NCBI GenBank assembly: GCA_051252075.1
Contig: JBPOFU010000001.1
Coordinates: 248,001 to 312,000, forward strand
DNA from: Oceanococcus sp051252075
GTDB taxonomy: Bacteria > Pseudomonadota > Gammaproteobacteria > Nevskiales > Oceanococcaceae
Reading direction: 5' to 3'
Length of the DNA stretch: 64,000 nucleotides
Below, one piece after another: positions 52,088 through 59,817 of the stretch (position 1 is the stretch's first letter; each line of letters starts with the position of its first letter). The position numbers and the translations under genes were made by a program. The notes under the pieces are model-generated. The model did not search any database, was not told the origin of the DNA, and saw nothing but the letters and a program-made list of their open reading frames with translations.

Positions 52088-52233
52088 CGCTTATGCAGCT
52101 TGCGAATGGAAATGCTTGTTTCATTGGCACTATTCAGCAGCTAGCGTGTACAGCATCGTTTGTGTGGTCGTGCTGGCATGCAAAACCCATACACCTTGTA
52201 TAAACTTGCCTGCATCTTAAAAGCAGCCCCCCG

Positions 52234-52977
52234 ATGACGACGACCGCGCCTCTAGAATTCAAGGGGCGCATGATGGGTATTTCCGTCCTGCGCATCCACA
52301 GTAACGACCTTGACGAATTGTCCGAGCACCTGTCACAGCAGGTTAATAAGGGCAACGGGTTGCTGCGCGAGCTACCCGTGGTTTTGGATATCACCACCCA
52401 GATCATGGATGTTGATGGCTTGCTCGCGGTGCTGCGGCAACAGCACGTCAATGTTTTGGCTGCGTACCGCAGCGCGGCCTCGATGGAAGCGGCCGTTCGC
52501 CGAGCCGGTTTGCCTGTCATACTCGAGCAAAAGCGTGGCAAGGAGCCGGAGTTGGAAGCTCCTGTTGCAGCGCCAGAGCCGCCTGCTGAAGCTGTTGCGC
52601 CACCACCGCAGGCGCCGCCTCCTGCGTCGGATGCACCTTTACAAACGGTAGAATCGCGCATGATCACTGCGCCGGTGCGTTCCGGTCAGCGGATTTATGC
52701 GCGTAACAGTGATTTAATTATTACCGCCCAAGTCAGTGCTGGTGCGGAAGTCATCGCCGATGGCTGTATACATATTTATGGCAGTTTGCGTGGACGCGCA
52801 ATTGCTGGAGCGCAAGGTGATGTAGCCGCGCGTATCTTCTGTCACGACATGCAAGCCGAAATCTTAGCGATTGCAGGGCGGTATAAAGTGGCAGACGACA
52901 TACCCGAGGATATTCGGGGCAGTTCAGCTCAAGTTAGGCTGGACGGCGAAAAATTAATCATCGACCGTATGAATTGA
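52234..52977 (+). CDS. minC: Septum site-determining protein MinC
   Basis: 247 residues. N-terminal domain about 1-110 (FKGRMMGISVLRIHSNDLDELSEHL), then an Ala/Pro/Glu-rich linker (about 110-145), then the C-terminal beta-helix with VRSGQRIYARNSDLIITAQVSAGAEVIADGCIHIYGSLRGRAIAG and ARIFCHDMQAEILAIAG, which binds MinD. MinC blocks FtsZ assembly away from midcell. It starts the minCDE operon; the gap to minD is 13 bases with a GGAGAAGGA ribosome site. A TATAAA at 52199 could be its -10 element. Confidence 0.95.
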   Translation: MTTTAPLEFKGRMMGISVLRIHSNDLDELSEHLSQQVNKGNGLLRELPVVLDITTQIMDVDGLLAVLRQQHVNVLAAYRSAASMEAAVRRAGLPVILEQKRGKEPELEAPVAAPEPPAEAVAPPPQAPPPASDAPLQTVESRMITAPVRSGQRIYARNSDLIITAQVSAGAEVIADGCIHIYGSLRGRAIAGAQGDVAARIFCHDMQAEILAIAGRYKVADDIPEDIRGSSAQVRLDGEKLIIDRMN

Positions 52978-52990
52978 GGAGAAGGACTCC

Positions 52991-53797
52991 GTGGCCAAAA
53001 TTATCGTAGTGACCTCAGGCAAAGGGGGCGTGGGTAAAACCACAACAAGTGCATCGTTTGCCTGTGGCCTGGCCCAACGAGGACACAAGACCGTAGTCAT
53101 CGATTTTGATGTGGGTTTGCGCAACCTGGATCTGATCATGGGCTGTGAGCGGCGTGTTGTTTACGATTTCGTGAATGTCATTCACGGAGAAGCCAATCTT
53201 AAGCAAGCATTGATCAAAGACAAGCGCTTTGACAATCTGTTTATCTTGGCGGCTTCGCAGACGCGAGATAAAGATGCGCTGACTCAAGAAGGCGTTGGCC
53301 GAGTCTTGGATGAACTTTCCAAAGACTTTGATTACGTCATCTGTGATTCACCTGCAGGCATTGAGAAGGGCGCCATGTTGGCTATGCACTTCGCTGATCA
53401 GGCATTGGTGGTTACCAATCCAGAAGTGTCATCGGTGCGAGATTCCGATCGTGTTTTGGGTATTTTGCAATCCAAAACCAAGTTGGCAATGGAAGGCACC
53501 GGGATCAAGGAACATTTGGTGCTGACCCGCTATTCCGCTGCGCGTGTAGCGCTTGGTGAAATGCTGTCAGTTGATGACGTGCAGGAAATACTTGCCATCG
53601 ACTTACTTGGCGTGATTCCAGAATCACAATCGGTGCTGAACAGTTCCAATGCAGGTACCCCGGTGATTGCTTCCGATCAAGCGGATGCAGGGCAAGCGTA
53701 TAACGACTTGGTAGATCGCTTCCTTGGTGAAGATCGACCTATGCGCTTTGTTCAAGCAGAGAAGAAAGGCCTATTGGGCCGTCTCTTCGGGAGTTAA
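52991..53797 (+). CDS. minD: Septum site-determining ATPase MinD
   Basis: 268 residues, GTG start at 52991. The deviant Walker A GKGGVGKTT (residues 10-18), DFDVGLRNLDLIMGCERRVVYDFVN and CDSPAGIEKGAM identify MinD. The C-terminus GLLGRLFGS is the amphipathic membrane-targeting helix. It recruits MinC to the membrane and oscillates with MinE. Two bases separate it from minE. Confidence 0.97.
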   Translation: MAKIIVVTSGKGGVGKTTTSASFACGLAQRGHKTVVIDFDVGLRNLDLIMGCERRVVYDFVNVIHGEANLKQALIKDKRFDNLFILAASQTRDKDALTQEGVGRVLDELSKDFDYVICDSPAGIEKGAMLAMHFADQALVVTNPEVSSVRDSDRVLGILQSKTKLAMEGTGIKEHLVLTRYSAARVALGEMLSVDDVQEILAIDLLGVIPESQSVLNSSNAGTPVIASDQADAGQAYNDLVDRFLGEDRPMRFVQAEKKGLLGRLFGS

Positions 53798-53799
53798 TC

Positions 53800-54060
53800 A
53801 TGGGGCTTCTGAATATTTTTCGGGCCAAAGAGAACAAAACCGCCAATGTTGCTAAGGAGCGGCTGCAGCTGATTGTTGCGCATCGTCGTGCGGGCAATAT
53901 GGATGCCCCCGTATTCCTGCCGAAATTGCAGCAAGACTTGCTGGCGGTTATTCGTAAGTACGTTCAGGTGTCAGACGATGCCGTCAAAATCGACGTAGAG
54001 CGCGATGGCGACATGGATGTATTGGAACTCAATATCGTGGTGCCAGACAGCCGCGATTAA
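53800..54060 (+). CDS. minE: Cell division topological specificity factor MinE
   Basis: 86 residues. LLNIFRAKENKTANVAKERLQLIVAHRR is the membrane and anti-MinCD region and the following part (DLLAVIRKYVQVSDDAVKIDVERDGDMDVLELNIVVP) the topological specificity domain. It stimulates MinD ATPase and sets the midcell position. The gene ends only two bases before the converging YihY gene, and a 13-bp hairpin at 54066-54097 follows. Confidence 0.97.
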   Translation: MGLLNIFRAKENKTANVAKERLQLIVAHRRAGNMDAPVFLPKLQQDLLAVIRKYVQVSDDAVKIDVERDGDMDVLELNIVVPDSRD

Positions 54061-54062
54061 AC

Positions 54063-55370
54063 TCATGGATGATTGGTTTGTTTTAACCAATCATCCAATG
54101 TGAGTTCAGACAATATGCCTCGTCGCGCTTGCATTAGCTGTTCGCCCAGTTGCCGTGCAACCCCTTGCAAGGGCGTAGGCCGTTGGTAATGCATCTCGTT
54201 GGGCTCCGCGTTATCCAGCAGATCTGCCAAAGACATATGCCCTATGTCTTTTTGTGGCAGCAGCAAACCGTCTGAGGTTTCTGCCAACAGCCCGCAATCC
54301 AATAAGCGATTGATCATAGGATTGACGATATCCGGTGGTACGGCGCTAGAGCGTGCCAATGCACTCGCTGAAAGACCGCGTTGGCCCTGAGTAAATCGTC
54401 TTTGAATCAGCCCTAAGAGGCTAAGAATCAATATATCGCGGGTGCTGCCGGTGGCTTGTTGATGCGAGCGAGAGCGAGTTAAGTACTCCGGATGCTGTAT
54501 GAAAAACGCAATTTGGCAACCGATGAGTAAAATTAGCCAAGCCAAATACAGCCAAAGCAACAGCAGTATGAGTATTGCAAAGCTGGAATACACCGCATTG
54601 TAATTCGCCGACCCCGCGACAAAGTTGGCAAAAACCCAGGCCGCGCTTTGCCATAGCAGGCCGCTAACCAGTCCGCCTATCAGTGCCGCGCGAGCTTCAA
54701 CCCGAGTATTGGGGATAAAAGCAAAAACAAAGCTGAATACCGCAACAATAAGAAGGTACGGCAACAAATGGCCAAACCAGTACAAAGACAGACTGATCCA
54801 TTCATAGCTGCGTAACTGCTCTACCAAAGTGCTGGAGCTGAGGCTGGCGGTTGTGCCCAGTACCAAGGTTAAGGCCAGCGGTCCAAGCAGCAAGACCACA
54901 AGATATTCCGAAATACGCTGGGTGAGGGGTCTTTGCCTGGGGATCTTCCAGATAAAGTTAAAGGCGGCCTCAACTTTTTGAATCATCGCCAATACGGTAT
55001 AGAACAGCATGGCGATACCGATGGTTCCGAGCACGCCGATCTTGATGTTATCGACGAAACCAATCACCGTCTGAGTGATTTCATTGGCCGACGCACCCAG
55101 CGGTTCTAGCATCGCCAATAGCATGGGTTCAACGCGGTTGTGCACCCCTAATCCCTTCATGATAGAGAAGGCTAGGGCCAGTAGCGGCACCAAGGAAAGC
55201 AGGGTGGTGTAAACCAGGCTCATCGCTCGCAGAGTCAATTCACCGGCTGTGAGTTCTCGCAGTGCGCAATACAGCAAACGCCCGCTGAACAGGGCGCGGC
55301 CATGCCACTTGTGCCGGTGGGATGACCATAGCTGGTTGAGCCTATCGTCCCAATATTCTTTCAGATTCAT
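54063..55370 (-). CDS. YihY/BrkB-family inner-membrane protein with C-terminal winged-helix-like domain
   Basis: 435 residues, much longer than the ~290 of E. coli YihY. Six membrane segments lie between residues about 45 and 290 (FSGRLLYCALRELTAGELTLRAMSLVYTTLLSLVPLLALAFS is the family opening). The C-terminal part (about 310-400: ILILSLLGLIQRRFTQGQRGLSASALARSS with GLLAETSDG) looks like a winged helix of the Rrf2 type, a known extension in this family. It was once called ribonuclease BN, which is not correct for the fold. Function is unknown. Confidence 0.85.
   Translation of the reverse strand: MNLKEYWDDRLNQLWSSHRHKWHGRALFSGRLLYCALRELTAGELTLRAMSLVYTTLLSLVPLLALAFSIMKGLGVHNRVEPMLLAMLEPLGASANEITQTVIGFVDNIKIGVLGTIGIAMLFYTVLAMIQKVEAAFNFIWKIPRQRPLTQRISEYLVVLLLGPLALTLVLGTTASLSSSTLVEQLRSYEWISLSLYWFGHLLPYLLIVAVFSFVFAFIPNTRVEARAALIGGLVSGLLWQSAAWVFANFVAGSANYNAVYSSFAILILLLLWLYLAWLILLIGCQIAFFIQHPEYLTRSRSHQQATGSTRDILILSLLGLIQRRFTQGQRGLSASALARSSAVPPDIVNPMINRLLDCGLLAETSDGLLLPQKDIGHMSLADLLDNAEPNEMHYQRPTPLQGVARQLGEQLMQARRGILSELTLDDWLKQTNHP
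54066..54097 (+). other. 13-bp perfect hairpin shared by the minE and YihY 3' ends
   Basis: TGGATGATTGGTT (54066-54078) pairs perfectly with the segment 54085-54097 around the 6-base loop TGTTTT. It lies six bases after the minE stop and codes for the last residues of the YihY protein on the other strand. No clear T-run flanks it on either side. It probably protects or ends both converging transcripts. Confidence 0.6.
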
Positions 55371-55410
55371 GGTTTTGGGCCAAACATACCGTTCGTCGGC
55401 TGGTTCATTT

Positions 55411-55425
55411 TGTTGCGCTGCAACA
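55411..55425 (+). promoter_or_regulatory. Inverted repeat upstream of the phasin -35 box
   Basis: TGTTGC (55411-55416), GCT, GCAACA (55420-55425): a perfect inverted repeat ending one base before the -35 hexamer. The same hexamers occur, in inverted order, at 55461-55474. A TTGC-N3-GCAA core recalls TGC-rich sites reported for the PhaR regulator of polyhydroxyalkanoate genes; this link is from memory and is inference. Confidence 0.55.
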
Positions 55426-55426
55426 C

Positions 55427-55455
55427 TTGACAGTATTTTGACGCCCGCTTATGAT
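55427..55455 (+). promoter_or_regulatory. Near-consensus sigma-70 promoter of the phasin gene
   Basis: TTGACA (55427-55432, perfect -35), a 17-base spacer and TATGAT (55450-55455, five of six -10 bases). Transcription should start near 55461, leaving a leader of about 67 bases before the ATG at 55529. It is the strongest promoter I see in the window and fits the strong-expression codon use of the gene. Confidence 0.8.
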
Positions 55456-55460
55456 GCGCC

Positions 55461-55474
55461 GCAACAAATGTTGC
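55461..55474 (+). promoter_or_regulatory. Inverted repeat at the phasin transcription start
   Basis: GCAACA (55461-55466), AA, TGTTGC (55469-55474): a perfect inverted repeat overlapping the predicted start of transcription. Together with 55411-55425 it brackets the promoter, a layout expected for a repressor. Confidence 0.5.
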
Positions 55475-55528
55475 AGTACAGCATTTAGAAATTTTATCGA
55501 ACATCACAAGTGTAATCGGGAGATATCC

Positions 55529-56056
55529 ATGCAAGTTCAAGAAATCATTGAAGACGTAAAAGGCCGCGCTGAGAAAGTGAGCCAAGAAGCTCAAGCGCGC
55601 TACGAAAAAGTTAGCAAGCAAGCGCAAGACGTTTTGAAAACTTCGCGCGATGCCGCTAAAAAAGCAGGCGACTTGGTGAAGAAGAACGCTAAGAAAGTTG
55701 CTGATACAAACCAAACCACAGCGAAAAGCCTGTTGGAAAATGCTAAAGGCAGCCTGAGCAAAGCTCGCGAAGCTGGCATTAAAGAAGTCGCCGCTAAGCC
55801 TGTTGAATTTTTGCCAGAAGGTAAAGATCAAGTTGTTAAAGCTTACAACGATACTTTGAGCACTTTGAGCAAAACGCGTGTTGATCTGCAAAAGCTGCTG
55901 AAAAAAGGCGCTGACCAAATCAAAGTAACCATCGAAGGCAAGCCTGCTCGTAAAGCTCCGGTTCGTAAAGCCGCTGCTGCTAAGCCTGCTGCCAAAAAAG
56001 CGCCGGCCGCTAAAAAAGCGCCTGCTGCTAAAAAGGCTGCTACACCAGCAGCTTAA
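55529..56056 (+). CDS. PhaF-like phasin with histone H1-like C-terminus
   Basis: 175 residues from the ATG at 55529, six bases after a GGGAG site; a longer in-frame start at 55451 lies inside the -10 box and is rejected. Residues 1-115 are amphipathic helix (phasin-type, DVKGRAEKVSQEAQARYEKVSKQAQ), and residues 140-175 are Lys/Ala/Pro repeats of the AKPAAKKAP type found in PhaF and AlgP, expected to bind DNA. It would coat polyhydroxyalkanoate granules and perhaps tie them to the nucleoid. Codon use is narrow (GCT, AAG/AAA, CGC/CGT), showing high expression. No PHA synthase lies in the window, so an alternative as a nucleoid-associated coil protein remains. Confidence 0.8.
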   Translation: MQVQEIIEDVKGRAEKVSQEAQARYEKVSKQAQDVLKTSRDAAKKAGDLVKKNAKKVADTNQTTAKSLLENAKGSLSKAREAGIKEVAAKPVEFLPEGKDQVVKAYNDTLSTLSKTRVDLQKLLKKGADQIKVTIEGKPARKAPVRKAAAAKPAAKKAPAAKKAPAAKKAATPAA

Positions 56057-56073
56057 GTACCAGTCCCCCCCTC

Positions 56074-56135
56074 GGCGGTGCGCAAGCACTGCCTGGTGGC
56101 GCGCAAGCGCTACCCGGCGGCATCCCCATGCCGCC
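56074..56135 (+). repeat. Array of three 20-base hairpins at 21-base intervals, 3' of the phasin gene
   Basis: Hairpin 1: 56074-56081 with 56086-56093, loop GCAA. Hairpin 2: 56095-56102 with 56107-56114, loop GCAA. Hairpin 3: 56116-56123 with 56128-56135, loop CCCC. Each stem has exactly 8 pairs (hairpins 1 and 2 contain one G-T pair each; 3 is perfect), and the hairpins are one base apart. It lies 17 bases after the phasin stop and 8 bases before the terminator. It is probably part of the phasin mRNA 3' end; a separate small RNA is possible. Confidence 0.75.
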
Positions 56136-56143
56136 ACTCCCCC

Positions 56144-56179
56144 ACCGGGCGTCTCCTTACGGATTCGTCCGGTTTTTTT
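56144..56179 (+). terminator. Terminator of the phasin transcript
   Basis: ACCGGGCG (56144-56151) pairs with CGTCCGGT (56166-56173), eight pairs with one G-T, around a 14-base loop, and is followed by a T-run to 56179. A shorter alternative fold CGGA-TTCG-TCCG (56160-56171) competes with it. Confidence 0.7.
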
Positions 56180-56226
56180 ATGCGCGGGTGTCAAGGTGAG
56201 CATGCCTTGAGCCAAAACTGGGCGAA

Positions 56227-56517
56227 CTATTCGTCGTCTGAGGTAGAGCGTCGTCGACGCGAGCCCTTCTTGCGTGCGGTATCGTCTTCGTCGATGGAGC
56301 CGAACGCAGCGGCAATGAGTTTTTGCCAAGCTTTGGTGCCGCGCACAGCGTCCATGTTTTCTTTTACGAAGGATTTGGGGTCAACCCCGTCGATGCCGTC
56401 TGAGAACTTTTCTTTGGCGTAGCGAAGTAGATCTTCTTGTATGCCCAAGACGTCCGGTATTCCTAAGAACTGGCGCAGTTCTTCGGGCTTCAGATCGATC
56501 TCGATTTTGATTTGCAT
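56227..56517 (-). CDS. Small DUF6489-like protein
   Basis: 96 residues. The opening KIEIDLKPEELRQFLGIPDVLGIQEDLL resembles DUF6489 proteins (KINVEVDCTPEEARRFLGLPDV type, from memory). The middle is helical, and the end is acidic then basic (KKGSRRRRS). No membrane segment or signal. It faces the phasin gene, separated by the hairpin array, and may be associated with storage granules; this rests only on the neighbourhood. Confidence 0.65.
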   Translation of the reverse strand: MQIKIEIDLKPEELRQFLGIPDVLGIQEDLLRYAKEKFSDGIDGVDPKSFVKENMDAVRGTKAWQKLIAAAFGSIDEDDTARKKGSRRRRSTSDDE

Positions 56518-56606
56518 GGTGCGACTTCCTTTGGACTGGCTTCAGTGTAAGGGTTTTGTCGCGGCAACCAAATGCATTTGCTGCAGCGCTTAAGCACTCA
56601 GGCTTG

Positions 56607-56639
56607 TAGCCCCTGCTGACATGGCGTCAGCAAGGGCTA
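56607..56639 (-). other. Strong hairpin between purC and the DUF6489-like gene
   Basis: 56607-56620 pairs with 56626-56639, 13 of 14 positions, around a 5-base loop. In purC direction it starts about 37 bases after the stop. No T-run follows, so it could be a stabilising 3' structure or a Rho-dependent end. Confidence 0.45.
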
Positions 56640-56675
56640 GATGGCACTTAGAGGTGCAGTTATGAGGAAGGGCGA

Positions 56676-57560
56676 TTAGCCTTCCAAACGACGCCGAGCT
56701 TCCGCGTATTTCTGCGCTGTTTTCACGATGATTTCTTCTGGCAAATGCGGCGCAGGGGCCTTTTTATCCCAATCTAGGGTTTCCAGATAGTCACGCACAA
56801 ACTGCTTATCAAAGCTTGGTGGGCTCATGCCCAATTGGTATTGGTCTGCTGGCCAGAATCGGGATGAATCTGGAGTTAGCACTTCGTCGATCAATACGAC
56901 TTCGCCGTCGTCGTCTAATCCAAATTCGAGTTTGGTATCGGCGATGATGATGCCTTTCTCGCGCGCAAATGCGGAGGCTTCGGAGTACAAGCGCAAGCTC
57001 AAGTCACGGACCTTTTCGGCCAACTCACGCCCTACCAAATTCACGATGTGATCAAAATCGACATTTTCATCATGCTCACCAACCGCAGCTTTGGTGGATG
57101 GTGTGAAGATCGGCTCTGGCAATTGCTGCGCTTGCTGTAGCCCCTGCGGCAAGGCGATGCCGCAAATGGAACCGCTGCGCTGATAATCCTTCCAGCCAGA
57201 ACCAATGATGTAGCCACGAATAATGGCTTCTAGAGGTAACGGCTTGAGCTTTTTCACCACGATGGCTTGGTCTTTCAGCTGTTCGCAAAGCGCGGTGTCG
57301 CTAATCACATCCGACAAGGGAATGTCTGATAAGTGATTCGGCAACCAGTCTTTGAAGCGATCAAACCAAAAATTGGCCAATTGAGTGAGAACTGCGCCTT
57401 TGCCCGGAATGGGATCTGGCAAAATCACATCAAAAGCGGACAGACGGTCGCTGGTCACGATCAGCAAATGCTCGTCTCCCACGGCGTAGATGTCGCGCAC
57501 CTTGCCGCGGTTGAGCAAGGGAAGGTGGGTGATATCGGAAGTGTGAACGGCCTGAGTCAT
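56676..57560 (-). CDS. purC: Phosphoribosylaminoimidazole-succinocarboxamide synthase
   Basis: 294 residues, the longer ADE1-like form. LPLLNRGKVRDIYAVGDEHLLIVTSDRLSAFDVIL is the ATP-binding opening, EAIIRGYIIGSGWKDYQRSG, FTPSTKAAVGEHDENV, IIADTKLEFGLDDDGEVVLIDEVLTPDSSRFWP complete the family pattern. It joins CAIR and aspartate in purine synthesis. It is divergent from rpe with 134 bases between the starts. Confidence 0.96.
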   Translation of the reverse strand: MTQAVHTSDITHLPLLNRGKVRDIYAVGDEHLLIVTSDRLSAFDVILPDPIPGKGAVLTQLANFWFDRFKDWLPNHLSDIPLSDVISDTALCEQLKDQAIVVKKLKPLPLEAIIRGYIIGSGWKDYQRSGSICGIALPQGLQQAQQLPEPIFTPSTKAAVGEHDENVDFDHIVNLVGRELAEKVRDLSLRLYSEASAFAREKGIIIADTKLEFGLDDDGEVVLIDEVLTPDSSRFWPADQYQLGMSPPSFDKQFVRDYLETLDWDKKAPAPHLPEEIIVKTAQKYAEARRRLEG

Positions 57561-57694
57561 GCGATGCTCCGGTCAAGCAATATGGCGAAAAAAGGGCGCA
57601 ACTTTATGCTAAGCAGTGCTTTTAGGTAAAGTAGCGCCCCGTTCGCGCTCTAAGTGCGACTTACTTATAGCCCTAATTTACGGCCTTTACGTCC

Positions 57695-58366
57695 ATGAAT
57701 AGCCAATCCCCAGTCATTGCCCCTTCCATACTATCAGCGGATTTTGCCCGCTTAGGCGACGATGTCGCGCGCGTATTGGACGCAGGGGCGGATTGGGTGC
57801 ACGTGGATGTAATGGACAATCACTATGTGCCGAATCTGACTTTTGGCCCAACGATCGTCAAGGCTTTGCGCGGCTTTGGCATTACCGCGCCTATGGACGT
57901 TCATCTCATGATTGAACCCGTGGATGCTCTGGTTCCGGAGTTTGCTGCAGCTGGTGCCAGCTTAATTAGCTTTCACCCTGAGGCCAGTCGCCATGTTGAT
58001 CGCACAATACAACTGATTAAAGCAGAAGGCTGCCAGGCCGGTTTAGTGCTCAACCCCGCGACCCCACTGCATGTGCTCGACCATGTGCTACCGCAGTTGG
58101 ATCTGGTCTTGGTCATGTCGGTCAACCCAGGTTTTGGTGGTCAAAGCTTTATTCCCGGTGCGCTGGACAAACTGCGTGCGATTCGCGAGCGCATTGCTGT
58201 GGCCGGTTTGGCCACGCGCCTGGAAATCGATGGCGGCGTGAAGGTGGACAACATTGCTGAGATCGCTGCGGCAGGCGCCGACACCTTTGTCGCTGGGTCT
58301 GCAATTTTCGGTAGCGATGATTACGCTGCCACCATTGCGCAGATGCGTCAGCAAATAGGCTCATGA
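57695..58366 (+). CDS. rpe: Ribulose-phosphate 3-epimerase
   Basis: 223 residues. IAPSILSADFARLGDDVARVLDAGADWVHVDVMDNHYVPNLTFGP (metal-binding His and Asp), DVHLMIEPV, VMSVNPGFGGQSFIP and EIDGGVKVDNI are the Rpe signatures. It interconverts ribulose 5-phosphate and xylulose 5-phosphate and supplies transketolase. Its stop overlaps the trpE start by 4 bases; the gph gene that often lies between rpe and trpE is missing. Confidence 0.96.
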   Translation: MNSQSPVIAPSILSADFARLGDDVARVLDAGADWVHVDVMDNHYVPNLTFGPTIVKALRGFGITAPMDVHLMIEPVDALVPEFAAAGASLISFHPEASRHVDRTIQLIKAEGCQAGLVLNPATPLHVLDHVLPQLDLVLVMSVNPGFGGQSFIPGALDKLRAIRERIAVAGLATRLEIDGGVKVDNIAEIAAAGADTFVAGSAIFGSDDYAATIAQMRQQIGS

Positions 58367-59817
58367 ACGAAAAACTAGTGCCGGTGGTGCGTGAAGCGCT
58401 GTCGGATTTAGAAACCCCATTGTCGACTTATCGCAAGTTGGCCAATTGCCCCAACAGCTTTCTGCTGGAATCGGTGGAAGGTGGCGAGCGTTGGGGGCGC
58501 TATTCCATTATCGGTTTGGCTGCACGCGAACAAATCCGGGTGCAAGACGGTGTTTTGCGGCATCACCGTGATGGCGAACTATTGGCGCAGTTGGATGATG
58601 TTGATCCTTTGCAATGGATTGCAGACTATGCGGCGTCCATAGAAGCGCCTGACTTGCCGGATTTGCCACGACTGAACGGTGGTTTGGTGGGGTATTTTGG
58701 CGCCGATACCGTGCGCATGATTGAACCTCGCTTAGCCGGTTTTGAACATCGCGATACCGTGGGCGCCCCAGATATTTTGTTGCTGCGTGCCGACGAGTTG
58801 GTGGTTTTCGACAACCTGCGTGGGCGCCTAAATTTCGTGATTTTATGTGCATCTGGGCAACAAGCAGCAGCACAGCAGCGCATCGATGAATTGATGGCGC
58901 AACTGGCGATTCCACTGGAGTCTGAAGCGCCATGGCAGCTGGATGAGCCTGCCGCTCTGGCGTTCGAATCGCAGTTTGGTGAGGACGAATACAAGGCAGG
59001 GGTTGAGCGTATACGCGACTACATCCTGGCTGGTGATGCCATGCAGGTGGTTTTGTCGCAGCAGCTCAGTGCGCCTTATAGCGCCAAGCCTTTGGATTTG
59101 TACCGCGCCTTGCGTAGTCTGAATCCATCGCCCTATTTGTACTATTTTGATTTCGGTGATTTCCACGTTGCTGGCTCATCTCCAGAGATCTTGGTGCGCT
59201 TAGAAGATGGCGAAGTCACGCTGCGTCCCATAGCCGGCACACGCCCGCGTGGTGCTACTCCGGCGCAAGACGTGGCCTACGAAAAAGAACTGCTGGCCGA
59301 CCCCAAAGAGCTGGCTGAACATTTGATGTTGATTGACTTGGGGCGCAATGACGTTGGACGTATCGCCGAAAAAGGCAGCGTACAGTTGAGCGACACCATG
59401 GTTATCGAACGTTATTCCCATGTCATGCATATCGTCTCCAATGTCACCGGCCAATTGCGTGGCGGCGCCAACGCCATGGATGTGCTCAAGGCCACTTTCC
59501 CCGCGGGCACCTTGTCCGGCGCGCCGAAAATCCGCGCCTTGGAAATCATTGACGAATTGGAGCCGACCAAGCGCGGAGTGTATTCCGGCGCGGTTGGATA
59601 TTTGGCTTGGAATGGCAGCATGGACACCGCGATTGCTATTCGCACTGCGGTCATCAAGAACGGCCAAGTTTATATACAGGCTGGTGCCGGAATCGTCGCT
59701 GACTCCGTGCCAGATTCCGAATGGCAGGAAACTATGAGTAAAGCGGGTGCGGTCTTACGTGCCGCCGGTTTGGCGCAAGCGCGTCACGACAAGCAGGCGG
59801 GAGTGAAATCCTCATGA
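58363..59817 (+). CDS. trpE: Anthranilate synthase component I
   Basis: 484 residues. The LLES motif at residues 34-37 is the tryptophan feedback site. The chorismate-binding domain carries AGDAMQVVLSQQ, SSPEILVRLEDGEVTLRPIAGTRPRG, LLADPKELAEHLMLIDLGRND and TFPAGTLSGAPKIRALEIID. It makes anthranilate from chorismate with ammonia provided by TrpG. It follows rpe with a 4-base overlap, so there is no room for a trp attenuator directly before it. Confidence 0.96.
   Translation: MNEKLVPVVREALSDLETPLSTYRKLANCPNSFLLESVEGGERWGRYSIIGLAAREQIRVQDGVLRHHRDGELLAQLDDVDPLQWIADYAASIEAPDLPDLPRLNGGLVGYFGADTVRMIEPRLAGFEHRDTVGAPDILLLRADELVVFDNLRGRLNFVILCASGQQAAAQQRIDELMAQLAIPLESEAPWQLDEPAALAFESQFGEDEYKAGVERIRDYILAGDAMQVVLSQQLSAPYSAKPLDLYRALRSLNPSPYLYYFDFGDFHVAGSSPEILVRLEDGEVTLRPIAGTRPRGATPAQDVAYEKELLADPKELAEHLMLIDLGRNDVGRIAEKGSVQLSDTMVIERYSHVMHIVSNVTGQLRGGANAMDVLKATFPAGTLSGAPKIRALEIIDELEPTKRGVYSGAVGYLAWNGSMDTAIAIRTAVIKNGQVYIQAGAGIVADSVPDSEWQETMSKAGAVLRAAGLAQARHDKQAGVKSS

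Noticed and set aside
55900..56056. Lys/Ala/Pro-rich end of the phasin gene as a DNA repeat or frameshift artefact
   Set aside because: The frame is intact and such ends are normal in PhaF/AlgP-like proteins.
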